A stretch of DNA of 64,000 bases from Camellia lanceoleosa. Its lineage: Eukaryota > Streptophyta > Magnoliopsida > Ericales > Theaceae. Within the stretch, counting starts at the first letter, position 1, and every line of letters starts with the position of its first letter. The notes beneath the pieces were generated by a model that was not told the DNA's origin, did not search any database, and saw only the letters and a program-made list of their open reading frames with translations. Both the position numbers and the translations under genes were made by a program. Below are positions 1-11,489 of the stretch, piece by piece. The stretch spans positions 206,667,870-206,731,869 of the forward strand of contig CM045761.1 of the NCBI GenBank assembly GCA_025200525.1, in the 5' to 3' direction.

Positions 1-222
1 CTTTTTCAACTGTTTAAGCACAGCCTCCTCTTCAAGTTGTTTCTTCTTCTGTTTCTCAGTTTCCCTGTCTTTCCCAGAAGCCTCTGGTTGATCCAGGTGT
101 GGGGGTTTGAAGTACCGCCCGCTCCTTGTCATATGGTCGACTTCTCCAATATACCAAGTGTCATCGGGTTGGTTGTTTCCCCAATCTTCGTCCGTGTGGG
201 CGAGACATAAATCGTCGTCCTC
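1..222 (-). pseudogene. gag-protease junction of element 1 (partial)
   Basis: The gag reading frame continues past the TGA at 223-225 and encodes an acidic then lysine-rich stretch (about 74 codons) that aligns with 19115-19340 of element 2 and 43631-43860 of element 3, just upstream of the protease. It contains the conserved run DTWYIGEVDHMTRSGRYF and a charged EKQKKKQLEEE helix. It is cut by the window edge, so the protease itself is not seen. It is likely a spacer between nucleocapsid and protease; no catalytic residues are present. Confidence 0.7.
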
Positions 223-2781
223 TCACCACATTCCACCTACAGCCAATAGACACTTGTCTGGCTCTGGCATGACTGTTCTCATACTTGCAGTACCTTCTAT
301 CCCTATGCTCGTAGCATCCTCTGTTTCTGTGCTCGTAGTGGTTTCAGTCCTCACATGAGCCTTAGCTTTCCTAATTCTCTCAGAATCTTCAAACCTTTCG
401 TGTTCTGACTGTGTTAATACAGCTGGCTGTTCGATAATCCTTGCAGTCAAGATGCTCCAATCCTGAGCGAAATTCTTCGTACCGGCGCTCTCCGGCAATG
501 TACTCTGCTCTCCGACTCCTCCGGCTGTCACTAACTTTCTTGCCCCTGCCGGGCCCTGTCCGGGTTGGAACTCTTCTACGATATCTGGTTGATCATCCAA
601 CCACCCGATAGCCTCTGCCGATCCCTCGTAATCGAACCAATTGACCGCTGAGTCCCTTGGGTTTTGGTCACTGTAAAACTGGAGATTGGCAAGGTCCTCT
701 TCCACAACCGTTAGATCATCTGTCCCTTGCTCAAATCTATTCCCCCGGATCATACACAGTTCCTCTCTCTCTGGCAATTCTATACTTGGTTCAGGCTGGC
801 CTGCTGACAAGATGTAATCACTCGGATCGTAGGCTTCCCCAGCAAAATTCCCAGACTCAAACCCCGACTCAACGGTTCCATCCTCCTTCGCAAACTCCCC
901 TGTATCGTCTTCAACAGCCACCACCACTGGCTCAGGTTGGGTTGTAGAGATATCCAGCATGCACAAAAAGTCAGTGCAGTTGGGAAGGAGCACCTCTGGC
1001 TTAGGTAGATGGGATGGAGTAATATAGATGCTAGGATCGTAAGACACGACTCCAGTCTGGATACAGTTAATTCTTTTGGGAGGTGGAGCTTGGTTGTGTG
1101 TAGGGAGTGGGTTAGTTGTAACATTGGGTTTCTCGGGGGGCATAATCACCCCATTATCGATGAGATCTTGAATCTCATGATGTAATCGGTAGCACAGGTC
1201 GGTATCATGACTGTGTTGTTGGTGAAATGCGCAATACTTGGCTGGATTGTGGGTAGGGGGAAGTTTTTCCGGTAATGGCCGCAGCGCTAGGGGCTTCAAG
1301 TGTCCTTTTCTGATTAAAACCCTCAGAGTTTTGGACAGGGGCATATATAGCGGAGCAAAGGTTCTTGTATTTTTGGGTGGGTATTTGGCTGTTTGTGGAT
1401 GGCTTCCGGACGCACCGGAAAATAGCGTGGCTGCCATAGTTCTTGAAGAGGGGTTGGTGGTGACTGTACTCATTTCGGAGGTCCTGGTGGTTGTAGCGCC
1501 GCTCAGGCCTGCATTAGTGTTACGATTGAAAGTTCTTCGAGGTTGCTCCTGGTCATTATCAATTAAGCCTTGCTTCAGTGCATCCTCGATCTGTACCCCC
1601 ATTTCATGTAAATCGGAAAAGGTAGGAAAGGGGAGTACAATCATCTTTTGCATTAACTTCGGCTGAAGATTGCGTACAATCATCCGAATCTGATCTTTGT
1701 CCGTGGGCCTTAAGGTCATCATCGAAGCCTTAGCTCGCCATCTGGCCACGAATTCTGAGAAGCTCTCTTTGGGCTCTTGCCTCGTGGTCTCGAGATCACG
1801 GGTCGTAATCTCAATTTGTGTATTATATGAGTATTGCGTGATGAAGGCCTCAGCCATCTCATCCCACTTCCTCTTGACGTCATCTTCTAATTTGACATAC
1901 CATATGGCCACCACACCCAACAGGGTCTGGCCAAACAGAGACAGCTTTTGCAGTCTAGTGAGGCCCATTGGCCTTAAAACGTCTGAAAACAATCTTAGGT
2001 GCACCATGGGGTCCCCGGACCCATCAAACCGATCGATGTGAGGCATTTTGAATCTGTCAGGCAGCGTCACGGCTGCGTCAGTATATCCATCTTCAATGTC
2101 AGGGATGGTCTTGACTCCCTGGGATCTCTTGAATAGCTTTTCAAGCTGGCTCAACTTCAGCACTGTGGGATCCGTTTCGAACTCAAAGGGAGAGTCCGGC
2201 AGGTTGGTGGGTGTTTTGGATAACTGGGGTTGGATTTGGGGTAGGATCGGGGGTGGAGGTGGTCCTGTGGGAATATCCGTATCATTTTGAACATTAGCTG
2301 TCTCCCCGAGGGTTGGAACTCCTGGCGGGAGAGGAACTTGTTGCGAAGCAGATGCTTTGTTTTGCTGTTGTAACCTCACGATTAACTTTGCTTGTTCATT
2401 CATAATCGTGGCCTGCTGTTTGGCAAACTCTGCCTATCAGACAGCATCCTGCTGCATCATTTTCATGCTCTCTTGAAGCTGGCGCACCATCTCCTCTAAG
2501 CTGGCCATATCGCTCTGGTCTGGCTGAATTACCGGTATATATTCCCTCTCTATAGGTGAAACAGAACCCTGATCCCTACTGTACACAAGTGGGGTAGACA
2601 AAGCCCTCTGTACTGACTGCCGAATTGATGCCCTCTGCCTAGCTGTCCTCCGTCTAGTAACCGGGGGTAGAGAGTAGTACACTGGTTGTCCGTCTATCAG
2701 ATCCTCAGATCGATGAAGTCGACGGCCTCTAGTCCAGATTGCTTGGGGAATATCTACTGGGTCAGAAGCAATTGTGCTCAA
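223..2781 (-). pseudogene. gag: gag of element 1 (near-intact, internal stop)
   Basis: One reading frame of about 850 codons. An N-terminal charged region (WTRGRRLHRSEDLIDGQP) precedes a glutamine-rich coiled-coil-like stretch and a proline-rich linker. The retrotransposon capsid domain follows, with motifs PHIDRFDGSGDPMVHLRLF, WYVKLEDDVKRKW and FITQYSYNTQIE. Downstream is a zinc-knuckle-like YCAFHQQHSHDTDLC (C-x2-H-x4-H-x4-C), as in Tat/Ogre gag proteins. The frame has one internal TGA (2437-2439) and ends at TGA 223-225, where element 3 has TGG. The first codon in the open frame is TTG, with a stop just upstream, so no ATG start is visible and the real start is unclear. Gag would form the virus-like particle that packages element RNA. 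This is the least damaged gag in the window. Confidence 0.88.
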
Positions 2782-3460
2782 CTATCTAGTAAAAGATAAA
2801 TAAAGCGTATAAATAAACAGACAATCGGACAGTGTAACAACGTAAAATAAACACAACACACGGCTGGGTACAATAAATTGCCAATAAGCTGAATGTACTA
2901 TTTCTTAACCACTGATCACTGTTTCCATACTGCCCCAAAAACTGATACCCTTAGGTAAAACTGATTTCCCAAATGCCGATGCCCGCAGGCCTGATACCCA
3001 GACTTGCAAACTGATACATGCATTCCCTGTACAGACATATTCTAAAAACACATAGCATGTAAAAGAGAGCCAAAACACCCCTATGTTGGGGTAGGGTTTC
3101 CCTGTCCTATTTTGTCAGGAGCTAGGGTTTTACTACGCACGCAGCGGTTTTCAAACAACCTAACATCGGGCAAGCAACCTGCCCTAGTTTGGAATGGTCA
3201 CTATGGATTCCGAATATGCACTAGGTCAAATGGTCAAAAGGGGTGCCCCGGTAAAACCGGGGTTTGTGTTCCCATATTGCCAGAGCTCGTAACCGATTAG
3301 CCTTATAGCATGCTTTGACAAAGTCAAGCCTCCGGCAAACAGTTCAGGAATAGCAAATGGCCAACACGGTGTCCTAGGCGCACCAATGCACATGCAATGC
3401 AAAAAAACACATAAGTGAAATCAAAACAGGATATCACGAGTTCGAGTCAAGCTCTCTAAA
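2782..3460 (-). other. Untranslated leader of element 1
   Basis: This lies between the PBS and gag on the minus strand and has no convincing ORF. It is homologous to the leaders at 15971-16678 and 40529-41220. Shared landmarks are the run after the PBS (cttgactcgaactc), the segment with 'cgaccta' and 'aatcggtt...agctctggcaata', and the block reading 'gggaaaccctaccccaac' on the minus strand. It may hold packaging or translation signals; none can be assigned from sequence. Confidence 0.7.
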
Positions 3461-3479
3461 CTCCCCAGCGGAGTTGCCA
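3461..3479 (-). other. Primer binding site of element 1
   Basis: On the minus strand this reads TGGCAACTCCGCTGGGGAG, five bases (atttc) downstream of the LTR end. It starts with TGG, which pairs with the CCA end of a tRNA. The three PBS copies in the window give the consensus TGGCGACTCCGCTGGGGAC. Ogre/Tat elements are described as using a tRNA-Arg primer with this type of site; the tRNA identity is recalled rather than tested. Confidence 0.8.
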
Positions 3480-4879
3480 GAAATTGTAGACGTCCCCGAA
3501 CGTCCCGGGGGAGGACCCCGATTTTGTTTGTCTATGGGTCTACTACAGTTCGGACTCAAATTGTCACGGTTCTTAATCTGAACCAAAGAGTCCAAATCTG
3601 ACAAATCATTTTGAGAAAACAGATTTTTGAAAGAAGTGCCAAACATGGACTGCTTCGCCAGATACAGAGTCGCCACCTAAATATTTTATTTTGGGGGAAT
3701 TTAGGAAACCTTGACTCGGTGCCAAAGGCCACGTGTCCGTCATCACCAAAGTTGCCTCGGCTCGGGAACTTGGGTATGATTGGGGAAGGTTAGCTATGAG
3801 CACCCCCTCTCGCCCGATCCGAAGATCGGCCTCTACTAACCGTGATATCTTGTTTTGAAAACATTACGCGTTCTTATTCCGGTTATTAGCCTAGAATTAC
3901 TTTGTTGTGCGCACAGCAAACAAGTATAGACCAAATCGCCCAAATTGGAACAAAACATTGTATGTTTGTTTTGAAAACGGTTTGCTACCCGCAAGTAGGC
4001 TAAAAATGTAGGTTTTGCCACCCTCAAGTGGGCTTTTAGAAAAGATAGTTTTGCCACTATCTAGTGGGCTTAAAACCCTTAGTTTTAATGCATTATTCCA
4101 ATTTAGGTAATTTGACCTCCATCCACAGGCATTCAAGCAGTTATATCACATAAGCAGCTAGCCTCATGGTAATCACACTACTATGGCAACATTCACATGC
4201 ATGCGATATGCTAAAGCATAAAAGCTTACCTAGTACTCCGTGCCAAAACAGAAACTAGTTAGTAATCATATGCATGATCCTAGTTCATGTTAAAAAAAAA
4301 AAATGGCTAATGCATCACATGCAGGATGTCACTTTAGAATAGGCTCGGCTAATCTACGATGGCGTGTGAAATGCTACAACTAACACGTATTCAATTTGGA
4401 ATTGAAACATAGATGCGGTTAGAATGATGCACCGAGCCCTGATGCGTGCAAGACAGATGAATGGATGCAAACATGCTATCATACTGTATGCTAATTTAAA
4501 CATGCCCTAGTCTACCATCATAAGCAAGTAAATAAAAGGGAAGAAAGACGTGGGGTTGGAAGACATACACACACTCATGCACACTTATTACACATTTGCC
4601 CTTGCTCGGAGGGTCTGAATAAATATTACAGTCCGAATAAATAAATCAACTAGCCTAGCTAACTAATTATTACAAAATTTCTAACTCAATTAACAAATTG
4701 AATATGCAAATAAATAGAAAGAAGGGGGGGCCGCAGCCCTGCCTCGAAATGCGCGAATGATGCATGCTCGAGTCCGTCTCTCCCGGAAAACCTGTACCAT
4801 GCCACTACTGCCTCTGTTTACACTGCCCTGCTTCTCTGAAGACTGCAAAAGCCTTGGAACATGCTCTATGAATGTTGGG

Positions 4880-5000
4880 GAATGCCATCGGCCTAGCACA
4901 AGTACTACCGGCCAAAGGAAGGAACCATCGGCCACCTTTTTTTACTAATGGCCAAAATTAATGGCCGGCTGGCGCTGAATTTAGCCGACCGGCCAAAACT
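4880..5000 (-). repeat. GGCC-palindrome array, inner copy, LTR of element 1
   Basis: Several copies of words such as ccgaccggcca, ggccggctgg and atcggccac occur at about 20-bp spacing. This is the second array in the LTR, about 2.5 kb from the LTR start and far downstream of the TATA box. Every LTR of this family here has such an inner array. Confidence 0.7.
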
Positions 5001-6865
5001 TCCTGCAGAAATTGGTTTTTGACAGCAACAAAGGACAGACAGTGTATGGCATGGAATTTCAAGCAAATGTAAGCATGGCCACACTCCCTATCATGCAATG
5101 GACTCAAGGGAGCATGGCCCTTGATCCTTGGGCCATCAATTGTGCGTTTTGATACATGATGGCCTAAGAGGCCAAGGTTGCAGTTCAATGAGAATGCATG
5201 CAACACACAAATGAATACCAAGACCCCATCATGTGAAAGTCAAGGGCCTCAGCGACCGAGAGTTGAGACATGTTACATCACTTGTAGTATGAACACTTCT
5301 CACCCCTCAAGTTTGGCTCGACACCCCAAGCCAAACAATGTAATGCAAGTATATAAGTATGGCTCAAACATGCAAATAAAATTAAGGCACAAAGCATGTC
5401 AAATACGCAGCAAGTATGTGAGATGGCTCAACGTTAAACTAACATGCAAATAAGGTACAATGCAAACATGCTTCTAATGTAATGCAACATGCTCATGCAA
5501 AGGTGGATGTAGACCACAAAGAGGGAGACCTCAGCCCATCCCAAAAACAGTGGCTAAAGATGCCAAAGTAAAGGTACCGATCATAGAAGACAAACATGCC
5601 AACCAATGAGCCCAAGACTAAGGTATAAAAGCCAACTCAAGCATGCCTAAAGGAGGACAAACATGAACATTTAGACCAACAAAATCAGTGCCAGAGCATG
5701 TGAGAATAAGCCCCTAAAACCCACACATGGCACCCCAAATGACCCAAACACATAGGCATACACAATGCACATTTCAAGGCATGAAATCATAACACTTCAA
5801 AGCATTGAAAGAGACACAAAGGACAATGTAAGACCACATTACATGGACTGAAATATGATCTCAACTGATGCCAAATGATGATAATAGGCTAAGCTAGGCA
5901 TGTTAGTGACCCATATAATCAAGGCTCACAATCCAAAATACAAAGCAACTATATCAAACATGCTAAACAAGACCAAATCAGTGGCCAACAGACCTTATGC
6001 ATGACAAAATATGGCCAAGAACTTCACCGAGTAAAGTCAAAATATGAGAGCATAGTGATCAAAAGTCATGATACATTTCTAGGAAAAATGAAGGAATACA
6101 AAGCAAGTACAAAATACATGCTAAGGGTCAACAAACCGACATGGGACAGAGATATAATATAACCCAAAACACCTAAAAAGCCTCTGAAATGGAGTCATAA
6201 ACAACTAAGCATGCATGCTACCATATGAGCCAAGAATATGCAAAAATGAAACACAAAGGGGAAAGGGGTGTCCCTCCCCTATTCAAAACCTCAAACCCCC
6301 TTCCTCACCACTGAAAATCCACTGGATTTCATTGGTGAGAAGGCTAACACACAAAGTTGACCGAAGCTTAACAAAAGAGTACCAAAAGAGGCCAAAATGA
6401 AGCTAAGAGGGGGGGGATCGACCCCAAATGCCAAAAAAACCTTAATGAAAGATCTCAAGCATGCAAAAATAAGACTTTTTCTAGTTATACACAAAGCTCA
6501 AATCAACATGCAAGACAGGTAAAAAACTGTTGCAAAATTGAGGAATCTAAAGTAAAGAGATTACCCTTGAAGAACCCTTGATGAACAGTCAACACAGCCC
6601 TCTTTCTTTTGATCAAAACCAGTCCAAAAACTCAAGAATAAGCCCTCTAAGCCCCTCAAGGTCGAACTAAGGTGTGATGGTGTGTGTCTTAGTGCAAAAC
6701 TAAGGCCAAAACACACTTTTAGGCGCCAAAACACACTTTTAGGCTCCCAAACACATACTAAGGATGAGAGAGAGGGAGATATCGAGAGAGAGGATGATGT
6801 ATCAGATATATATATGTATTCTAGGTCTGGAGTTTTTCAACCCTTGACAATGGAGGAGGAGAGGG

Positions 6866-6876
6866 CCTTATATAGG
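6866..6876 (-). promoter_or_regulatory. TATA box of element 1 LTR
   Basis: On the minus strand CCTATATAAGG, followed within 60-80 bp by a ct-rich stretch (the plus strand shows gagagagggagatatcgagagag). The equivalent site in the related LTR at 59426-59432 is TATATAA in the same context (tgcctatataaaggccc). It probably marks the U3 promoter, with the start site about 30 bp further along the minus strand. Confidence 0.7.
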
Positions 6877-6884
6877 CCAAGAGA

Positions 6885-7035
6885 AAGCTTGAAGCTTCTC
6901 AAAGAAGCTAAATGAAAAAGGGGCAAAGGGGGCGAGGGGGTCAAGGCTTCCAGAGGAAGCTAAGATAGCTGGCTAAGCTTCTTGAGGAAGCTTTGACAAA
7001 GGGTCAAGCTTCCTCAAGAAGCTTTGACCAAAAGG
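6885..7035 (-). repeat. AAGCTT palindrome cluster upstream of the TATA box
   Basis: Five or more variants of aagcttcttgaggaagctt occur here (for example 6888-6912, 6976-6997 and 7009-7027), each a near palindrome containing GAAGCTT or AAGCTTC. They lie between the GGCC array and the TATA box. The same cluster is present in the element 4 LTR (about 59305-59410) but is absent from the LTRs of elements 2 and 3. The core GAAnnTTC resembles half-sites of heat-shock elements; that reading is inference. Confidence 0.65.
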
Positions 7036-7134
7036 GTGCAAAAGGGGCAAAATAGCCACACTGTGCACAGGGAAGAGTGTTGGTGCATTCCAGCTAGCAC
7101 AACTGGCATACACCATGCCTGGAGGGTGCAAAAG

Positions 7135-7275
7135 GTGCATACCGGCCAGCAAAAGAGGTCACCGACCAAACAAAGTGCCGGCCGGCCACATAAAGTGCCA
7201 ACCGGCCATTGGTATCAAGGAACCATGGCCGGTGGTAACAATTAATGGCCGGTGACGTAAAGGAAAGGCCGGTGG
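7135..7275 (-). repeat. GGCC-palindrome array, promoter copy, LTR of element 1
   Basis: About seven imperfect copies of a short unit built on the palindrome (G)GCCGRCCGGCC, such as gtgccggccggccac, gtgccaaccggcc and atggccggtg. It begins about 220 bp inside the LTR and ends about 260 bp upstream of the TATA box. It is homologous in position to arrays at 9529, 31790, 36790, 51190 and 59035. Confidence 0.75.
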
Positions 7276-7494
7276 GGTTTGGGGATGTCCAATAAGCCAT
7301 TCCCTGCCCTCTAAGGCAATAACTCAAGTATTTGGTGCAAAACCAAACACAAAACAAATGAGTTGAGAGATCCTGAGGCAAGGTGCGCAGCTGAGGCCTC
7401 CGGGAACTCAAAACGAGCACAAACAAGGATGATCATCGAGTGCCCTAACGGTGATGTCCAAGTCTTGAGGACGGTCAAAAATGGGGTGTCTACA

Positions 7495-9328
7495 ATAGGC
7501 AGAAAACCTCTTTATGATTTTGGACTGAAGTGTAAAACTAACTCTGTTAAGCCAAACACCCCTATGTGGTATTCTATTTCTCTCTTCTCTAATACATATA
7601 ATTTTGTATATTAATCATATATTTGACAAATAAAATCATGAATTAAACCAAACACCCTAATTTACTACCATAAAATTACCTTAAACTATTTTTTATTTTT
7701 TTATTAGGTGAAACATCAATAAATCCCAAAATGTGATCTTGTGGACTATTTACTCCTTTATTTTTTCTTATGAACCCAAAAGTCCCATTAAAGTGAAAAT
7801 TACATAAAAAGGTAGTTGCTTACATGTTTGGGTTTAATTTTTTAGGGATAAAAGTGAGTTTCTCAAAATGTAAAAGTATATATTTGGGCAATCCACACTA
7901 TAGAAGTTTTGGATTTTTCCTCATTCTGGAACAAATCTCACATTATGAACAAAAATGTAACACTTTAATGTAACACTCAAATAACGTAACACTTCAATGT
8001 AACAAACTACAAAACTCCATGGTATACTTTTCTCAAACGTAATAACGTAACACTAAAAAAAAAAAACTCTTTAGTGTATTTTTTTCAAACATAACACTCC
8101 AATCAATGTAATTCCAAACGTAACACTCTAATGCAAGGGCATCTCCAACGGTGTATCAAATATTTCACTAAATCTGAGTAAAAATTTGAGGAATTTCTCT
8201 ATCTAATATCCAGCTCTCCAACGGTGTATTTTTGGCTATTAGCAAAATGCCGGTCAACTGGAAGGATGATTGGCCTGTAGATCGGCAAGGTAATCCGGAA
8301 AATCTATCTTTTTTGTTTGCTCATTCATAGCCTCAAACAATGGCTTCATAAATAGCAAAACCACTGACCCAAGACCCCCTTATTTTTTCCCCCATCCTTC
8401 AAATATTGTGACGAAAGCGCCCCAATCGTATTGCGACACGAGTCCCTAACTCCCGAATTAGATTCCTTGAGCCTCTTCACAATGTGGCAATGATTTTCGT
8501 CAAATGGGTCATCGTAGAATCACCATGGAAAGTGCAGAGCACAGTGATGAGGCAAAGCGACTCTTTCTTCACAGCGGGTTTTGGGTTGTTGGTGGATTCG
8601 TAAAGGCAATTGAAGAGCATCAAAACGCCATAAGGAGAGATGTTTTTTTATGATATTTTCGAGGCCTTCAATGGTGATTTGGTGGGTGTCTCTGACAGAG
8701 AGCTTAGAGAGAGAAGTGAGGATTCTTTGCTTCAGCTCAACCATGAAGAGGAAAGTGATCTTGAAGGTTGGTTTTGGGTTTTTGAAGATCTTAAAGATTT
8801 GGATGATTGTGAACTCATTGTTGTTTGATTTTTTTGTTGATGAAGAATTAGAAATGAGGGTGGGGGGGGGGGGGTTGTGAAGATTGAATTTGAGAATGTG
8901 AGTTCATTATTGATGAAGATTGATCTTGAAGATTTGGGTGCTTGTGAACTCATTGTTGATGAAGAAACCAGAGAGAAATTCAATTTGAATTCGATCAACT
9001 ACCGTGTTGTCGAAGCCTCTTTCGGAGTCAATTTCGCATTCACTCGAAAAATGGTTTGAACAACCAAATATACAAAGTGAATGACCCGACAAAGAATGCG
9101 TTTCCACCCAGACACACCTCAATCGGTGTCTAGAGCCCATCTCAATTTAGGTTCAAAGTTAGCCAAAAGTCATGGTTGCACAAACCATTTTCAACACTCT
9201 GTGTTGCCTATTTTTGTGGGAATTGTTCAAAGAAGAGGATGACTGGGGGGACATTCAGTCGAACGTTTGGCTGGTTGTCTGGTAGGTCCCACCTCAATGG
9301 TCATGCACAGTAAAATGGTGAAAGGGGG
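7495..9328. other. Spacer between element 1 and element 2, worn repeats
   Basis: This is the only stretch not explained by the LTR families. It is AT-rich, with a cluster of GTAACACT words (about 7958-8130) and a 14-bp direct repeat CTCCAACGGTGTAT at 8143-8156 and 8216-8229. A phrase of the type 'gggcatctccaacgg' is common at the ends of plant DNA transposons. A run of 13 G lies at 8862-8874, and gaactcattgttgatgaag-like repeats lie around 8800-8960. Short ORFs on both strands (8520-9140) have no recognisable domain and look like chance. It could be a decayed non-autonomous DNA transposon plus ancestral intergenic DNA. Confidence 0.4.
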
Positions 9329-9528
9329 TGTAGACACCCCATTTTTGACCGACCTCAAGACTTGGACATCATCGTTTGTGTACTTGATGATTGTGCTTGT
9401 TTGTGCTTGTTTTGAGCGACCAAAGTTCTCGGTGGAACGCCTTGTCTTTAAGCCTCTAAACCCTTTTTGTTTTGTGCTTATTTTTGGACCAAATCTTGGT
9501 GCCTCTTGCCTGGATGGGGGAGGGGCCT

Positions 9529-9625
9529 TGTCGGCCACTTTTTGGCCTTGTCAGCCATCTTTTGTTCCTGTCGACCACTTGAAGTGGCCGGTCGGCTATT
9601 TAAAGTGGCTGACGGCCATTTGTTC
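9529..9625 (+). repeat. GGCC-palindrome array, promoter copy, LTR of element 2
   Basis: Repeated words gtcggccacttttt, ggccttgtcagccat, gtcgaccacttgaag and tggccggtcggctat occur at roughly 20-21 bp spacing. It lies 200-300 bp inside the LTR and about 100 bp upstream of the TATA box. Confidence 0.75.
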
Positions 9626-9672
9626 CTTTTTTTTAGATATATGTTTGCCAGCTGTTGTTCACTGAAGGCCAT

Positions 9673-9730
9673 CTCCATACATGTGTATGAAGGGATGAAT
9701 ACAAGTCTTTAGCTTGATTTTCTATATATA
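9673..9730 (+). promoter_or_regulatory. Core promoter of element 2 LTR
   Basis: A near-palindrome ctccatacatgtgtatgaag (9673-9692) is followed 30 bp later by TATATATA (9723-9730) and then by CT-repeat leader sequence. In the sister LTR at 36941 the palindrome is perfect with a CACGTG core. Here the core has decayed to CATGTG by a single C to T change. Confidence 0.7.
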
Positions 9731-11489
9731 GGGGAGGCTCTCGCCCATTTGGAGAGGTTAGAAAACTTTGGAATAGAATTCTCTCTCTCTCTCTCTAGAA
9801 TTCTCTCTCTCTCCTCTTGTTTTATGCTTGATAGTTGATTTTTTCTACACTTTGCACACTAGCCCTTAACCAAATTGGACCACTTTGGAGTTCAGGTCCC
9901 TTGAAACCTATTTTGGGCTGTTGGAAGGAGGTTTGAGCCTAAAAGAGTGCCTATTTTGTGCTGAGCTTCAAGAGGTATATTACTTACCTTGTAGGCTTAG
10001 TTTTAATCACTTGCTTGGCCATCTTTTAATACTATTTTGGGCCTAGTTTTCAACTACAAAAAGCTCTGATTTTTTAGCCTTAACATGTTGGTTTGAAGCC
10101 ATTTTGTGCTAAGGGGTTGTCTACCCTTCTTATTGCTTATTTGTGTGAGCCTTTGCACCATCTTTTAGCATATTAAAATCAAACTTTTTGGGCCTTTAAA
10201 CCACTGAAATTTAGAGTTATTTCAGTGGTAAAAAACATGTTTTGAAGTCCAAAAATGAAGGGGTTAGCCTTCCCTCCTTGTGTCTCACTTCCATGCCTAG
10301 TTAGCATCACATGGTAGCATGTTTTTGTGGCTTAACTTAGCTTATTTCTAGCATGTGTATGCCTCTGATTTGGCATGCTTTAACTCTGTTTTGGGCTACT
10401 TTGGTCATGTGAGCCTTGTTTTGCATAGTTGTAGTGCAAATGGCTTCATTAGCTTGGCATTTTAGGCCTCTAAACATGTTTTGCTTGGAATGATTGCATG
10501 TTGTAGTGTCTTTTAACATGTAATTTTAGTGTATATAGCTCTATCACATGCTCATTTGTTTCACTCTTTCATTGCTTTTGAGAATTGTGTCGTGAGTCTT
10601 GTTTGCAAGCTAACATGTGAGCATGTTTTTCGAGCATTTTGTACCTCAATCTCAGCATGATTTAGTCACTGTTTTGACTGGTTTTAACTCTGTTTTGAGT
10701 TGGCTTGGCCCTTTGAGGCTTGTATTGTATGGTTGTAGTGCAATCTCTTTCACTAGCTTAGTGAGTTAGGCCTTTTAGCATGTATTGCATGAGTTGCTTG
10801 CATGTTTTAGTGTCTTTTTGCTCTCCATTTCAGCACTGAAATCTCTACAATCTCCCTTTATTCTTCACTCTTTCATTTGTTTTGAAAGTGACTTCGAACC
10901 CCTTGTTGGCTTGAGTGTGAAATTGAGACCCTCATGCCTAATGGTTTAATTCTTTCGAGAGTTCATTACCAATAGCATGAGGCCTCTTTTATGCTCAAGG
11001 TACTTGTGGTTTAAGCCCTCTTTCCATTAGAGGACACTCACTTTTGGACTAATCAATTAAAGAATGGATTGGTAAGTTAAAATGAGTAAACAAAATGAAC
11101 AAAGTAAAAAAAAGCAAGATTGAGCATCTTTGTGTTGCATTGCATGTGTTCGGATCGGACGTTAATCTGAACACAAGAAAAATGGAATGTTTTATACTCA
11201 AAGTGATGAAACGTGCCAATTGTCTTGGTCACCGTCACCCTTGATCATGCATGATAGGGTGGTGGTTATTTGGTCTTGTTTGTGCATTCATTAACCTTGT
11301 ACAAGCTTGGTTCCCTAGCCATCATGCATTGAAAATGCTTGGTTGATGGCTTGAGAGCCAAGAGCTACACTCCTTTGAGCTTGAGAGATGATAAGGAGGG
11401 TAACAGTACATACATTTCTTGAAAATGCATTGCTTTGCCTCTGTTTGCTCTCTGTTGTAGCAAAAGAAGAAGTCTAGAAAAATGGGTGG

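Larger units (their letters stand above)
1..7494 (-). mobile_element. Element 1: Tat-lineage Ty3/gypsy retrotransposon, 5' part
   Basis: Reading on the minus strand from 7494, the order is 5' LTR (7494-3485), primer binding site (3479-3461), leader, gag (2781-223) and the start of the protease region, cut by the window start. The LTR begins TGTAGACACC and ends GACGTCTACA, giving a 7-bp terminal inverted repeat (TGTAGAC/GTCTACA). Gag resembles the Tat/Ogre type and matches the gag of the two plus-strand elements further right. The five bases outside the LTR are atagg (7495-7499). If this is a simple insertion, a matching duplication should lie left of the window. One or two stop codons in gag suggest this copy is less decayed than the other two. 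Confidence 0.9.
3485..7494 (-). repeat. 5' LTR of element 1 (4010 bp)
   Basis: The LTR runs from TGTAGACACC (minus strand, 7494) to GACGTCTACA (3485). It contains a TATA box (6876-6866), an AAGCTT palindrome cluster and GGCC-palindrome arrays at 7275-7135 and 5000-4880. The region downstream of the TATA box (6800-3485) is long and rich in catgcaa-type words. It has no long ORF; the many short ORFs are chance. It is closest to the LTR at 58813-64000, sharing the same 150 bp beginning, and more distant from the LTRs of elements 2 and 3. At 4 kb it is very long for an LTR, as in Ogre-like elements. Confidence 0.92.

Noticed and set aside
4690..5221. ORFs across the GGCC arrays that look like repetitive peptides
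   Set aside because: The array is palindromic, so it gives open frames on both strands; frames are not kept between copies.
8862..8874. G13 homopolymer as a functional quadruplex
   Set aside because: A single uninterrupted run in decayed DNA may be a sequencing or assembly artefact; no conservation can be tested here.
8520..9140. Overlapping short ORFs on both strands that might be a small gene
   Set aside because: Low complexity, no recognisable domain, codons overlapping on both strands, and derived from short direct repeats (gaactcattgttgatgaag).
9318..9328. Polypurine-like gtgaaaggggg directly before the LTR at 9329, as if that LTR were also the 3' LTR of an older element
   Set aside because: The 200 bp to the left show no similarity to the 3' end of element 2 at 36400-36597, so it is more likely chance flank.
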